From assembly GCA_030762895.1 (NCBI GenBank), contig CM061068.1, forward strand, positions 79,695,228 to 79,759,227: 64,000 bases of DNA, given 5' to 3'. The notes beneath the pieces are model-generated. The model was not told the DNA's origin. It made no database searches and was given only the letters and a program-made list of their open reading frames with translations. Every line of letters starts with the position of its first letter. The stretch's first letter is position 1. Made by a program: the position numbers and the translations under genes. The stretch is from Sophora flavescens. Lineage: Eukaryota; Streptophyta; Magnoliopsida; Fabales; Fabaceae. Positions 21,221 to 33,468 of this stretch are shown here, one piece after another.

Positions 21221-24200
21221 TGTGACATCCTAACTTGGGTCATCACATGGTTACCCGTTTGCGGAAATAAAAATTAATTTGCTGGTTACTTTCGGAAAAT
21301 AATGTTTTCTCAACATTCATCTTTTCAAAATATGGTGATGAATTTTTTTTTTTCGTTTTCTTTTATCCTCATAATCACAACAACGAAATCAAACCACACT
21401 TAAATGCATACTGTATATAAATCATACAACTATACTGCCTCATATATTTTCACACCTAGATCATTATCAGTTTAGTTTATTCCCAAAAACATCATATAAC
21501 ACAATAGGACCTAAGTTGGTCGTCACTGACAGACACTACACTCGACAGGAGCATCACAACATGTCTCGAACTAGACGGCCTCCTTCTTCTTGTAGAGGTC
21601 ATACCCCTTGTGCTACTCTGATATGTGTTGTAAGGGTGAGACACCAATATATGGATTTAACACGATAACTAAATACTTGCACAAAAGAAGACACATACAC
21701 ATATACATAAACATCTCAATTATAGCATACAGTTTATCAATGGGTTTCACACCCCAAACATCAACATTGGAAAACTATGCATGAATACAGGCCCACAGCC
21801 AGAATACAGGCACGCAGCCAGAACTATGCATGAATACAGGCCCACAGCCAGAACACAGGCACGCAGCCAGAACTATGCATGAATACAGGCCCACAGCCAG
21901 AACTATGCATGAATACAGGCACACAGCCAGAACATAGGCACGTCTGCCAATGCATGTAAAACACTTTTGTTTCATTCTTTTCTTTGTGTTCAATCTTTCT
22001 TTGCCGAAGCTCAAAATGGCTTATGACCCACATAGTTTTAAAACACCCTTAAAACTTTTATTACAACACAGGACCTCACAGTCCGAGTGCTCAATCACGA
22101 CACCTCTCGACCGATGCACCAGTTAGAGGTTTGTGGTACTAGAAAACATCTTCAATGTTTCAACACAGTATACTTCACGTATACAATATAGGCCCTCAAA
22201 GTCCAAATGACCGAGTCCATCACAACACAGAACATTAGTACCCCGACGTCTCGGTTACTAAGTCCAACTGTACTTTCAACACGGTTAAATCAACTTTTGA
22301 TTTTCAGAAATTCTTTTCCAAGGTAGAAATTCATTATAAAATCCTTAAATCATAAAACTTAAATTTTCACAAACCAATGAGTCACTTGAGGTTTATTCTC
22401 CTCAAAATATGTACTGTTGTTTCAAAAATACTTGCCGTCTACACTTTTCCAAATTTGCCGTCAAATATTATTTTAAAGGCTTTTTAAGCCAAAAACTTAA
22501 CTTTTTCCACTTAATTAATTTTATAAAATCATGATTAACTTATTTTCACCAATTAATTTCATAAAAGAATATTTTGTAATATTCCAGAATTTCTTACGTA
22601 AAAATTAGCGGTGCAAAAATATTTTCATGGTTTCGCTCTCATTGTGACTCATAAATTACTTTTACACTAACAAATCATTAAAATAATAATATTTCTCAAA
22701 ACTCATTATTTTTCCAAAATAATATTTTCCACTACTATTATATTCCAACATTTAACATAAAACGTTGAATATAATTTTCACAGCTTATTAAAGTTTTTAT
22801 CTGATTAATCGGTTGTGCACTGACCACTGTCAGGCCTCTCAAACAACATTCAACAACATCATCATAATTATATCACCAGGCAGATCATGCATCATAGCAA
22901 CATAATATACTACTGCAATTAATTAAATAAATTAAACACAACTCCACACCAATACACCGATAAACCACACCACATATAAATCATATAAACCACACCACGT
23001 AATCAACAAAACCATTAACCACAACCACATATAAATCATATAAACCACACCACAAGCAAATAGTTATTGAGAAAAATCCCTCAGGTAAGCTCCCCTTACC
23101 TCTTGAAGACTCGAACTAACGTTTTCAAATAATCTCCCGATTTGATCCGGCTTCCTCCGTCGGCTTTAGGTCAAACCAACCCGATCGATTCCTTCATAAC
23201 GAATTGCAACCAAAATAAATCAAATCAAACAAAAACATACTTGACTCATGGAGGTTAAGGTTCGGCCTCAACAACTTTTCTAGGTTAGGAATGTTAAAAT
23301 TTTGTTAACTTAGGGATTTATGATCCATAAGTAACTTAAACATGATTAAGCACTTAAACCAAGATTATGAACCAAGAACATGAACTAAAACTCATCTAGT
23401 TCCAAGAACTAGGGTTTCGGCCAAGGTCTGAGTTTGGGGTTAGAAATCTCTAAAATTTCTAAACTCTTGGATTTAATCAACATACAAAACCTAGAGTTAG
23501 ATTCAAGTGTTCACAAACAACTTTTGAATCACAAAACCATTAAGTGCTCATACCTAGGGTTTCGGTTTTGGAAGAAACAAATAGTTTAGAGTTTGATTTT
23601 TGATCTTCTATATACTTGAATACAAGAACTATCAAGACATAATCATGAATCAAGACATGAAAATGAAACAAAACCTAAGAACACAAATTTGACCTAGGTT
23701 CGGCCATGACCAGAAATCAAGGAAAGAAATTTCTCATGATCTTATGCTTCTAGATGATGAAAATAGAGATGATTATAAGATCATAGCAATTTGTTTCATG
23801 TCAAAAGGATTTTTCTAGAATTAGTTATGAATTTTTGAAGTTAGCTTCATAACTTTAAGTAAAATAAAGAACATGTTGATCTAAGCCATGAATCTACAAA
23901 AGTTGTGAAGAGAAATAATTTAAATGACAAGATAAGAGGTTGTTACCTCTTGATGATCCAAGAAAAGAAAGATTTGGATGATGTTCTTCACAAATTTCTC
24001 ATGGTGTTCTTGAGAAACTTAAAGAGAAAGATGAACATAGTTAGGGTTTAGAACAGTTTTAGTATTTTGGGTAGATATCTCAACATACTTATCCGTTTTG
24101 GATTATCTTTATGTCGTTGGAAAGAAGAGAGAAAGATGAACAACTTTCATGTTGAAAGTTTTTCGAGATTCAAAATAGAAACTGGTCAGAATTGCTAGGC

Positions 24201-24896
24201 AAAATCTGACGAATTATGAACACTTTGAAGAAAAAGAACATGGAAATGGAAGAAAATGGTTAATGAAGAAGGCAACAACTTAATGAAGAAGGAACCAAAC
24301 TTAATGAAGAAGGCTTGGAGCCGTGGGTTTTGGGTAAGCTTTAGTCAACTTTTCCAATGGCATTTGCTTGCAATTGTCATATAAAGACAAGGGCAAAATG
24401 GTCATTTCGTAGGAAAATTTCACTTTGTCATAAATGTGCCATTATGGCCATTATGACTCGGATAAGCTCGTCATAAATACTCGCCAAATCGGTCAAATCC
24501 ATCATCTCTGTTACGTTGCCGACTCCTCGATTCATCTGGCGCAAGCTTTTCCTAGAGACATCTCGACTTATATGCCCGCAACAAATATAATATTTTAATT
24601 TTTTTACCAAAATTTTCAAAACTTCCAGTGTCGTAGTAAATACGATAAAAACATTTTTCATCTCGTTCACGACTCAAAATTAGGTCTTCTGAGCAGTAAA
24701 CTTTTACTGTCAGTGAAAACGTAGACCGGGTTCCATCTGAATTTTCAACCCAAAACTTCATCGTAACCCTAAGATATAAAAAATGACAGGAAAATAACAG
24801 TATTTTGTCCAAAACAATTTTCTAAGTCTCGGATAAATATATACATTTATATATTTATTACCGATATTACAAAGCAGCGAAAATCGGGGTGTTACA
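21221..24896 (-). repeat. LTR (3' copy of the non-autonomous gypsy)
   Basis: Its ends are TGTGACATCC and GGGTGTTACA. It contains a minisatellite with the AACTATGCATGAATACAGG core (21774-21950), the shared GGCACGTCTGCC module (about 21948-21959), and AT-rich non-coding sequence. No acidic LTR ORF is present here: the corresponding place holds only a 36-codon vestige starting MTSTRRRRPSSS (about 21490-21600). Confidence 0.93.
21774..21960. repeat. Minisatellite of about 49-bp units inside the LTR
   Basis: Units begin AACTATGCATGAATACAGG, then CCCACAGCCAG. This LTR has three full 49-bp-type units and one 30-bp unit. The partner LTR (27723-27870) has three full units only. Confidence 0.8.
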
Positions 24897-26490
24897 TTAC
24901 TACCCCTCTTAAAAAAATTTCGTCCTCGAAATTTCGAGACTCGAAGCTAAACAGTATTTTGTAACCTCATCTTAACCTTAAGATTTTACATTGTCCTCCA
25001 CATCACTTCATTCCTCTTATTCTATATTCCATAACACAATTCATTCTTATGTCATTTCTACATATCCGTACTATCCTCAAAATTTCATCATAGTCTACCA
25101 CACTTGAAAAACAAAATCAAAACTTAATCACTTCTCTTATCATCATGGTTCCTCCAGAAACCTTATTCAAATCATCTAATTCTGAATATTATCACTAATA
25201 CCAACAATGTCTTCACAGCACCACGCATCAACTCCCTACTCAAAATATTTAATCATAGTCTTAGTTCCTCTTGATTATAATTCACTACTCCAATTTAATA
25301 TCACCTCACACATCTCATCCTCAAAATAACTTCATTGCATATCTTAATGCAATTAAACCAAAAGGGATTATAGAATAGAATTATCTAATCTGTAACTTTC
25401 AAACTTTCCTATCAACTCAATTTTACTCAAGAACTTCTTTTTTTCTGTTTACATTCAACTTAGGTAAAACCATCATAGACACCTTTCTGTAATTCCTTCC
25501 AATCATACGATTAAATCTTAGCGATGATCATTTTATCATTATCCTAGTTCCTTTAGCAACTCTACATCGATCATAACAAAATCTGCCAAAATCATCTTAT
25601 TTACTGATGTTAATTCTAGAAATTCTCAGTTTACTGGTCACATCTACACCTCCATAAAAATCCACTCACCTCTTGTCGTTTTTAGATTTTACACTTACTC
25701 TCAACTAACCTTCTAAGGATCAATTGCTTATCACGTTGGATCAGTCCTCTGATACATACCTCTGTTAGTTTTTCCATTACACCGTGGACCTAAGCAGTAA
25801 AAAGATGTTGACTTCGTCAATCTACTCACAATAATTTGAAAAGATATTTTCAAGACAATAAATTTCTTGATTTTGCATTCACAAGAAAGCACAAAGAATA
25901 ATTTGACCAATCTGAAAGATACAAGTGTCCAATATGTAAAAAGATTCTTTAATAGGTTCGTGAGTGTAAAAATGCATAGCTAATACAAGTTTACAAACAT
26001 GAGTCTAATAAAGTTTCTTTCTTCACAAGAACTTTACTACACAACGATTTAAAAGAACATCAGTCCGAAAAAATTTAGACTGGATCACTTCCACCAAAAT
26101 TAAAAGTGAATCGACTAAGTCTCATCAAGAAACTTCTATCATCAAGAATTCACATCTGTCGCATAACTCAAGAAATACTCATAATACATTTCAAAAAAAA
26201 AAGTACGAAAATATCCAGACTGTCAAAACCAAACTCAGGATAGATTTTAAATCAAGGTCAGAAAAATGAATTCGGCATGTACAAAATGTACCGCTATGAT
26301 TGTCTAATACAACCATAGGAATTTGAAAAGTAATTTGTCCATAAGGAACAATTTTTCTGAATCCCGAGACCCTCATCTAAGGTTGAAGATTTAAATCTAT
26401 TCGCCTTGGTTTCTCACAAGAACAACGGTCTTTTATGACGCACTTAGTATGGTCATCCTGAATCGGCACGATTCCTGATGACTTGGTCAA

Positions 26491-26859
26491 TCACTCAGAC
26501 ACACGAACAGTCGATCTTTCCTTATAAGCTGAGTTTACAGCACAAAATCTTGAATAAGTCCTAACTCCGATCTGGTGGTAACTTGTTCTCAAGTCGATCC
26601 TTTGAATATATAACAACTCCTTGCGAGGGATCTGTAACACTTGATACAGAGGTCTCTCATACTCCTCGTGACTCTTAGAGTAAACGAGAACATCATCGAT
26701 GAAGATGATGACTAACTTATCGAGAAACGGACCAAAATTCCATTTCTTGAAATCTAACCCAACTAACTTCATTGGCGATATGCTACACAAAGCGGTTGAG
26801 ATCTGGCTAAATCTAGAAACTAGATCAATCAGAAACTCAACAACCGTCCGTCCGTACAA
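26491..26859 (-). pseudogene. Shuffled reverse-transcriptase fragment
   Basis: The 122-codon minus-strand frame contains the RT catalytic box LVIIFIDDVLVYSKSHEEYE about 45 codons in, and after it IDLRTSYHQIGVRT, a segment that in every gypsy RT precedes the catalytic box by about 65 codons. A weak ISPMKLV segment of the finger region comes first. The pieces are real RT segments but joined in the order finger, catalytic box, palm. This is not a functional enzyme. Confidence is high that the motifs are RT, moderate that the order reflects shuffling and not two overlapping fragments. Confidence 0.6.
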
Positions 26860-27154
26860 ACTTGGGACATTCTCAGAAAATTTTCAAAAAAAAACTTTCG
26901 ATGACAGGTACCTTATTCAAATGTCTGATACCATCCTAAGGGATAAACGAATGTATCAACATGAACATAAGTACCCTTTACTAAACATGAGTTCTCACAA
27001 GGTCTCAACCCAATCAGAACCCACCAAAACATACTTACTTGTGTGTCAACACACATTGTTTCAACCAAGAAACAATTCAAACAAGTTTCGACCAGAGATC
27101 ATACAACAAAAACCTAACAGACCTATTCCCCAACATTCCCGAAAGACTCGACCA

Positions 27155-27166
27155 GCTCTGATACCA
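27155..27166 (-). promoter_or_regulatory. Primer-binding site (perfect)
   Basis: On the minus strand the 12 bases TGGTATCAGAGC are a perfect match to the initiator-tRNA-Met site, four bases from the LTR end at 27171. Confidence 0.95.
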
Positions 27167-27170
27167 CTAA

Positions 27171-30100
27171 TGTGACACCCTAACTTGGGTCATCACATGG
27201 TTACCCGTTTGCGGAAATAAAAATTAATTTGCTGGTTACTTTCGGAAAATAATGTTTTCTCAACGTTCATCTTTTCAAAATATGGTGATGAATTTATTTT
27301 TTTCATTTTCTTTTATCCTCATAATCACAACAACGAAATCAAACCACACTTAAATGCATACTGTATATAAATCATACAACTATACTGCCTCATATATTTT
27401 CACACCTAGATCATTATCAGTTTAGTTTATTCCCAAAAACATCATATAACACAATAGGACCTAAGCTGGTCGCCACTGACAGACACCACACCCGACAGGA
27501 GCATCACAGCATGTCTCGAACTAGACGGCCTCCTTCTTCTTGTAGAGGTCATACCCCTTGTGCTACTCTGATATGTGTTGTAAGGGTGAGACACCAATAT
27601 ATGGATTTAACACGATAACTAAATACTCGCACAAAAGAAGACACATACACATATACATAAACATCTCAATTATAGCATACAGTTTATCAGTGTGTTTCAC
27701 ACCCCAAACATCAACATTGGAAAACTATGCATGAATACAGGCCCACAGCCAGAACACAGGCACGTAGCCAGAACTATGCATGAATACAGGCCCACAGCCA
27801 GAACACAGGCACGCAGCCAGAACTATGCATGAATACAGGCCCACAACCAGAACATAGGCACGTCTGCCAATGCATGTAAAACACTTTTGTTTCATTCTTT
27901 TCTTTGTGTTCAATCTTTCTTTGCCGAAGCTCAAAATGGCTTACGACCCACATAGTTTTAAAACACCCTTAAAACTTTTATTACAACACAGGATCTCACA
28001 GTCCGAGTGCTCAATCACGACACCTCTCGACCGATGCACCAGTTAGAGGTTTGTGGTACTAGAAAACATCTTCAATGTTTCAACATAGTATACTTCACGT
28101 ATACAATATAGGCCCTCAAAGTCCAAATGACTGAGTCCATCACAACACAGAACATTAGTACCCCGACGTCTCGGTTACTAAGTCCAACTGTACTTTCAAC
28201 ACGGTTAAATCAACTTTTGATTTTCAGAAATTCTTTTCCAAGGTAGAAATTCATTATAAAATCCTTAAATCATAAAACTTATTTTTTCACAAACCAATGA
28301 GTCACTTGAGGTTTATTCTCCTCAAAATATGCACTGCTGTTTCAAAAATACTTGCCGTCTACACTTTTCCAAATTTGCCGTCAAATATTATTTTAAAGAC
28401 TTTTTAAGCCAAAAACTTAACTTTTTCCACTTAATTAATTTTATAAAATCATGATTAACTTATTTTCACCAATTAATTTCATAAAAGAATATTTTGTAAT
28501 ATTCCAGAATTTCTTACATAAAAATTATCGGTGCAAAAATATTTTCACGGTTTCGCTATCATTGTGACTCATAAATTACTTTTATACTAACAAATCATTA
28601 AAATAATAATATTTCTCAAAACTCGTTATTTTTCCAAAATAATATTTTCCACTACTATTATATTCCAACATTTCCCATAAAACGTTGAATATAATTTTCA
28701 CAGCTTATTAAAGTTTTTATCTGATTAATCGGTTGTGCAGCGACCCATCGTCCAGGCCTCTCAAACAACATTCAACAACATCATCATAATTATATCACCA
28801 GGCAGATCATGCATCATAGCAACATAATATACTACTGCAATTAATTAAATAAATTAAACACAACTCCACCAATACACCGATAAACCACACCACATATAAA
28901 TCATATAAACCACACCACGTAATCAACAAAACCATTAACCACAACCACATATAAATCATATAAACCACACCACAAGCAAATAGTTATTGAGAAAAATCCC
29001 TCAGGTAAGCTCCCCTTACCTCTTGAAGACTCGAACTAACGTTTTCAAATAATCTCCCGATTTGATCCGGCTTCCTCCGTCGGCTTTAGGTCAAACCAAC
29101 CCGACCGATTCCTTCATAACGAATTGCAACCAAAATAAATCAAATCAAACAAAAACATACTTGACTCATGGAGGTTAAGGTTCGGCCTCAACAACTTTTC
29201 TAGGTTAGGAATGTTAAAATTTTGTTAACTTAGGGATTTATGATCCATAAGTAACTTAAACATGATTAAGCACTTAAACCAAGATTATGAACCAAGAACA
29301 TGAACTAAAACTCATCTAGTTCCAAGAACTAGGGTTTCGGCCAAGGGCTGAGTTTGGGGTTAGAAATCTCTAAAATTTCTAAACTCTTGGATTTAATCAA
29401 CATACAAAACCTAGAGTTAGATTCAAGTGTTCACAAACAACTTTTGAATCACAAAACCATTAAGTGCTCATACCTAGGGTTTCGGTTTTGGAAGAAACAA
29501 ATAGTTTAGAGTTTGATTTTTGATCTTTTATATACTTGAATACAAGAACTATCAAAACATAATCATGAATCAAGACATGAAAATGAAACAAAACCTAAGA
29601 ACACAAATTTGACCTAGGTTCGGCCATGACCAGAAATCAAGGAAAGAAATTTCTCATGATCTTATGCTTCTAGATGATGAAAATAGAGATGACTATAAGA
29701 TCATAGCAATTGGTTTCATGTCAAAAGGATTTTTCTAGAATTAGTTATGAATTTTTGAAGTTAGCTTCATAACTTTAAGTAAAATAAAGAACATGTTGAT
29801 CTAAGCCATGAATCTACAAAAGTTGTGAAGAGAAATAATTTAAATGACAAGATAAGAGGTTTTTACCTCTTGATGATCCAAGAAAAGAAAGATTTGGATG
29901 ATGTTCTTCACAAATTTCTCATGGTGTTCTTGAGAAACTTAAAGAGAAAGATGAACATAGTTAGGGTTTAGAACAGTTTTAGTATTCTGTGTAGATATCT
30001 CAACATACTTATCCGTTTTGGATGATCTTTATGTCGTTGGAAAGAAGAGAGAAATATGAACAACTTTCATGTTGAAAGTTTTTCGAGATTCAAAATAGAA

Positions 30101-30816
30101 ACTGATCAGAATTTCCAGGAAAAATCTGACGAATTATGAACACTTTGAAGAAAAAGAACATGGAAATGGAAGAAAATGGTTAATGAAGAAGGCAACAACT
30201 TAATGAAGAAGGAACCAAACTTAATGAAGAAGGCTTGGAGCCATGGGTTTTGGGTAAGCTTTAGTCAACTTTTCCAATGGCATTTGCTTGCAATTGTCAT
30301 ATAAAGACAAGGGCAAAATAGTCATTTCGTAGGAAAATTTCACTTTGTCATAAATGTGCCATTATGGCCATTATGACTCGGATAAGCTCGTCATAAATAC
30401 TCGGCAAATCGGTCAAATCCAGCATCTCTGTTACGTTACCGACTCCTCGATTCATCTGGCGCAAGCTTTTCCTAGAGACATCTCGACTTATATGCCCGCA
30501 ACAAATATAATATTTAAATTTTTTTACCAAAATTTTCAAAACTTCCAGTATCGTAGTAAATACGATAAAAGCATTTTTCATCTCGTTCACGACTCAAAAT
30601 TAGGTCTTCTGAGCAGTAAACTTTGACTGTCAGTGAAAACGCAGACCGGGTTCCATCTGAATTTTCAACCCAAAACTTCATCGTAACCCTAAGATATAAA
30701 ACATGACAGGAAAATAACAGTATTTCGTCCAAAACAATTTTCTAAGTCTTGGATAAATATATACATTTATATATTTATTACCGATATTACAAAGCAGCGA
30801 AAATCGGGGTGTTACA
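27171..30816 (-). repeat. LTR (5' copy of the non-autonomous gypsy)
   Basis: Its ends are TGTGACACCC and GGGTGTTACA. It is nearly identical to 21221-24896 with scattered substitutions, one altered block near 28740 (GCAGCGACCCATCGTCC instead of GCACTGACCACTGTC) and a shorter minisatellite (27723-27870). Confidence 0.93.
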
Positions 30817-30833
30817 AAAGGGATTGACAACTG

Positions 30834-30835
30834 TA

Positions 30836-30886
<51 letters not shown>
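30834..30886. repeat. (TAA)n microsatellite
   Basis: About 17 TAA units directly right of the gypsy element. Confidence 0.95.
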
Positions 30887-30887
<1 letters not shown>

Positions 30888-30893
30888 GTATTT

Positions 30894-31923
30894 GCTAATG
30901 TATATTCATCCATTTTTTAGAAGGTGTACGTTAGCAAGCTACATCTTCTAGTGTATTTTTCATTTTTTACTTATAATTATTTGCTAAGGATTTATTAACG
31001 CACACCTACCCATTTTTTAGAAGGGTACGTTAGCAAGCTACACTTTAGGGTGTATTTTCCATTTTTTAGTTATAACTTACTAACGTACCACTTCTAAAAA
31101 AGTGGGCGGGCATGGCCGTGTACACTGTAAGGCCATCAAGGCTACTGCCTTAGGCCCTCACCCCGTTTTTTTTTCTTCTTACATTATACTATATATACTA
31201 ATGATAATTGATTTGACAAGTGGCTGAATAATAAGGCCTAATTTTGCATACAATGTACATGTTATTGAGATTAAAAAATAAAAATCAATCACAAGTAGTA
31301 CAATCATACTCAAATGAAAATTATTTTTGTATTGAATACTTTGTATATATAATAGATCAATCTATTTTTCTATTGAGACATGATTTGAACAATTTTTACA
31401 ATATGAAATTATTTTTGGTTTTTTATTTGTATAAAAAAAAAGTAAAGCTTTAGATGAAGATGAATTGAAAAAATATTGTATTAATCTTAAACATTTTTTA
31501 GATTTAGTTAACATTCATATAATGATGGTCTTGATGTTTTTTCAAAATTAAAAGTATTGAGAGGAGTGTTAAGAGGGGAAAAAATTAATACTCCAATAGA
31601 AATATTAAATCATATCAAAACATTATATTTATTTTTTCAAATATATCTATTTCTTATAGAATATTATTCACAATACCTGTAATGGTTTCTACCAGAAAAA
31701 AGTTTTTCAAAATTTAAATTGCTTAAATCCTATCTAAGGTCAACAATGTTACTAGATAGATTGAATGTATTAGCTATCTTATCCACTAAGAGTGAAATTT
31801 TATAATGACTTGATTATAAAATTAAACTTTGATAAATTGATAATTTATATAACATTAGGTCTCATTTTGCCTTAGGTCCCAAAATTCCTCTACACGACCC
31901 GTGGACGGGTATACGTTAGCAAA

Positions 31924-31936
<13 letters not shown>
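30894..31936. mobile_element. Transposon with TTTGCTAA ends and hAT-derived interior
   Basis: The left end TTTGCTAATGTATA and the reverse complement of the right end (TTTGCTAACGTATA) form a terminal inverted repeat. A copy of the same end (ACGTTAGCAAGCTACA) is repeated near 30934 and 31028. Inside, 31450-31880 encodes a degraded hAT transposase C-terminus. Flanking microsatellites hide any target duplication. The termini could belong to a MITE that acquired the hAT piece. Confidence 0.55.
31450..31880 (+). pseudogene. hAT transposase C-terminal (dimerisation) remnant
   Basis: Reading across frames gives VLRGVLRGEKINTPIEILNH, then YRILFTIPVMV, then KFKLLKSYLRSTM, then LDRLNVLAILSTKSEI. This is the order of the hAT C-terminal dimerisation domain found in plant zinc-finger MYM-type transposase relatives, where the usual text is TIPVTVASAERSFSKLK and so on. 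Several frameshifts and stops interrupt it. The domain mediates transposase dimers; this copy is dead. No N-terminal zinc finger or DDE part is present nearby. Confidence 0.7.

Positions 31937-31963
<27 letters not shown>
31927..31963. repeat. (AT)n microsatellite
   Basis: A 37-base AT run at the right end of the hAT-containing element. Confidence 0.93.
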
Positions 31964-31967
<4 letters not shown>

Positions 31968-32340
31968 TTTTGCACTTTTTTTGATTTTTCTTTTATTTAT
32001 AATTTATTAAACAGGACACCCAAGAAAAATTATAAACCTATGAAAGAAACTTCCCATATTCCTTGTCATCACTTCCAAAATTGCAATCATGCTGCTTGTA
32101 TGGTGTGTCAAAACTAGGCAGAGCTATATATTTTGTCTTGTCATGGCTGATAGCAATGGTTGCTGGTAAATTTCATCAATATTTCATCATTTGACTTCAA
32201 AAATGAGTGCAGGATTAAAACATCTTTAATCTAAATATTTAGTATTCCTAAAAAGCATTTCGATCAATAAATATACATGATAAGAAATAACAAAACTGTA
32301 GCATTAATTAATGGAGTTGACTATGTAATGCAGTTTTAAA
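31964..32340. other. AT-rich intergenic DNA
   Basis: No gene or repeat recognised. Confidence 0.4.
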
Positions 32341-32541
32341 TGTGGTTGGTCAAGTGGTAAGGAATTTGGACACCTTAAACAAGTAGTCAGTGGTTTGAAT
32401 CATGTCTATTGTGTATGGAGAAAAACCTGGTTGGGAGGAGAGAACCCACCTTATGTGCCCCTTAGGTTCCTCGACGGAGATAGTCACATCTAACGATGGT
32501 GGATACTTCGTACTTGTGTAATGGTTAACAAAAAAAAAGTT
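32341..32541 (+). mobile_element. tRNA-derived SINE
   Basis: A polymerase III A box (GGTTGGTCAAGTGGTAAGG) near the 5' end, a B box (GTGGTTTGAATCATG) about 40 bp later, a body of about 130 bp and a terminal A run make a typical plant SINE of about 200 bp. I could not confirm flanking duplications. Confidence 0.6.
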
Positions 32542-33112
32542 GTGGAAAACCAATTTGTCATGTTACTGTTTTGGATATTTGTTAATTTATTTGCTTTGAA
32601 CAATTACCTTTAATACTTGTTAATACAGCTTTATTTTTAATATTTAATTAGTATGTACTTACAGTGTAAAGATTTTTTACTCTATCAATCAATCAGAAAT
32701 TGATACATCATTAAAAAACTTTGATTTTTATCATAACTACCTTAAAAGTCATTTATAGCTTGATATTTAATTGGTTGACAGTGTAAAAAACTTTATACTG
32801 ACAATGTATATCAATTAAACTCTTATTTTTAATAATAAAAATATATTTTTATTTTATTTATAATGACTTTTAGATTCTGAAACAATGTGACTATAAAGCA
32901 TGGGCACGCCCTTTTTTAGATAGCATCTGTGAAATTATTGTGCATGCATGTGATGCACAGGTAGAAGAGCACTTGTTCTTAAGCATAGGGACGGCCACGC
33001 CTTCTAAAGTCTTTCCTATATTATATTTATGGAACACCTGACACAAAGACAACAAAAATAGCTATGATATTAATGAAATAAAAGTAAATAAATAAATGAA
33101 AGGAAAAATTAT
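32542..33112. other. AT-rich intergenic DNA
   Basis: No gene. Two partly similar stretches (near 32905 and 32985, with GCATGGGCACGCC and GCATAGGGACGGCCACGCC) and two of similar AT-rich text near 32660 and 32770 hint at an old inverted repeat. Confidence 0.35.
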
Positions 33113-33468
33113 TTAAAATATAGGAACATTAGGTTGTCTTCCAATAATCGAAATGCGACGTTCTGACGGTAACCTTCGACTGTGAAGGAGACGTCGCAGG
33201 GTGGCGTGGTGGACATAGAGGGTAGTCCCGCCGGGGTCGAAACTGAAGCTGCAATTGTCAAGGAGAGCAAACGTAGTGGTCACGCCTAGGGTTGGCTCAT
33301 TGGTTAACCCTGGTGGTGGCAGCGATGGTAGAAAAATGGTGGCCGAACAAAGGTTTGTTGGAGCCAACACCATTGGTACCACACTCAGAGGAGAATCCGA
33401 AACTTCAGTACCTAGAAGGGTGAGACGGAGGGGGTGAGTGCTCTAATTGAGTTTACCCATTTCGCTAA

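Larger units (their letters stand above)
24897..27170 (-). other. Interior of the non-autonomous gypsy
   Basis: It holds a polypurine tract at the 24.9-kb end and a primer site at the 27.1-kb end. Between them, 25000-26450 is non-coding with scattered short retroelement-like pieces. 26491-26859 carries RT segments in the wrong order (listed separately). No frame longer than about 120 codons survives. Confidence 0.7.
21221..30816 (-). mobile_element. Non-autonomous gypsy retrotransposon with two long LTRs
   Basis: Two near-identical LTRs (21221-24896, 3676 bp; 27171-30816, 3646 bp) enclose 2274 bp, flanked by a perfect 5-bp duplication AAAGG at 21216-21220 and 30817-30821. The primer-binding site at 27155-27166 and polypurine tract at 24899-24912 fix the minus orientation. 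LTR ends match the Tekay-type element at 8221-17482, but the interior has no intact gag or pol. It is a LARD-like derivative that must have used proteins in trans. High LTR similarity suggests a fairly recent insertion. Confidence 0.95.

Noticed and set aside
21775..22033. Two overlapping frames rich in Cys and Val (LYSCIVLA repeats)
   Set aside because: Produced by the minisatellite in the LTR, with the same effect at 27725-27934; no coding logic.
30354..30626. 90-codon plus-strand frame at the LTR end
   Set aside because: The homologous place in the partner LTR (24.4 kb) does not keep it, and it sits in non-coding LTR.
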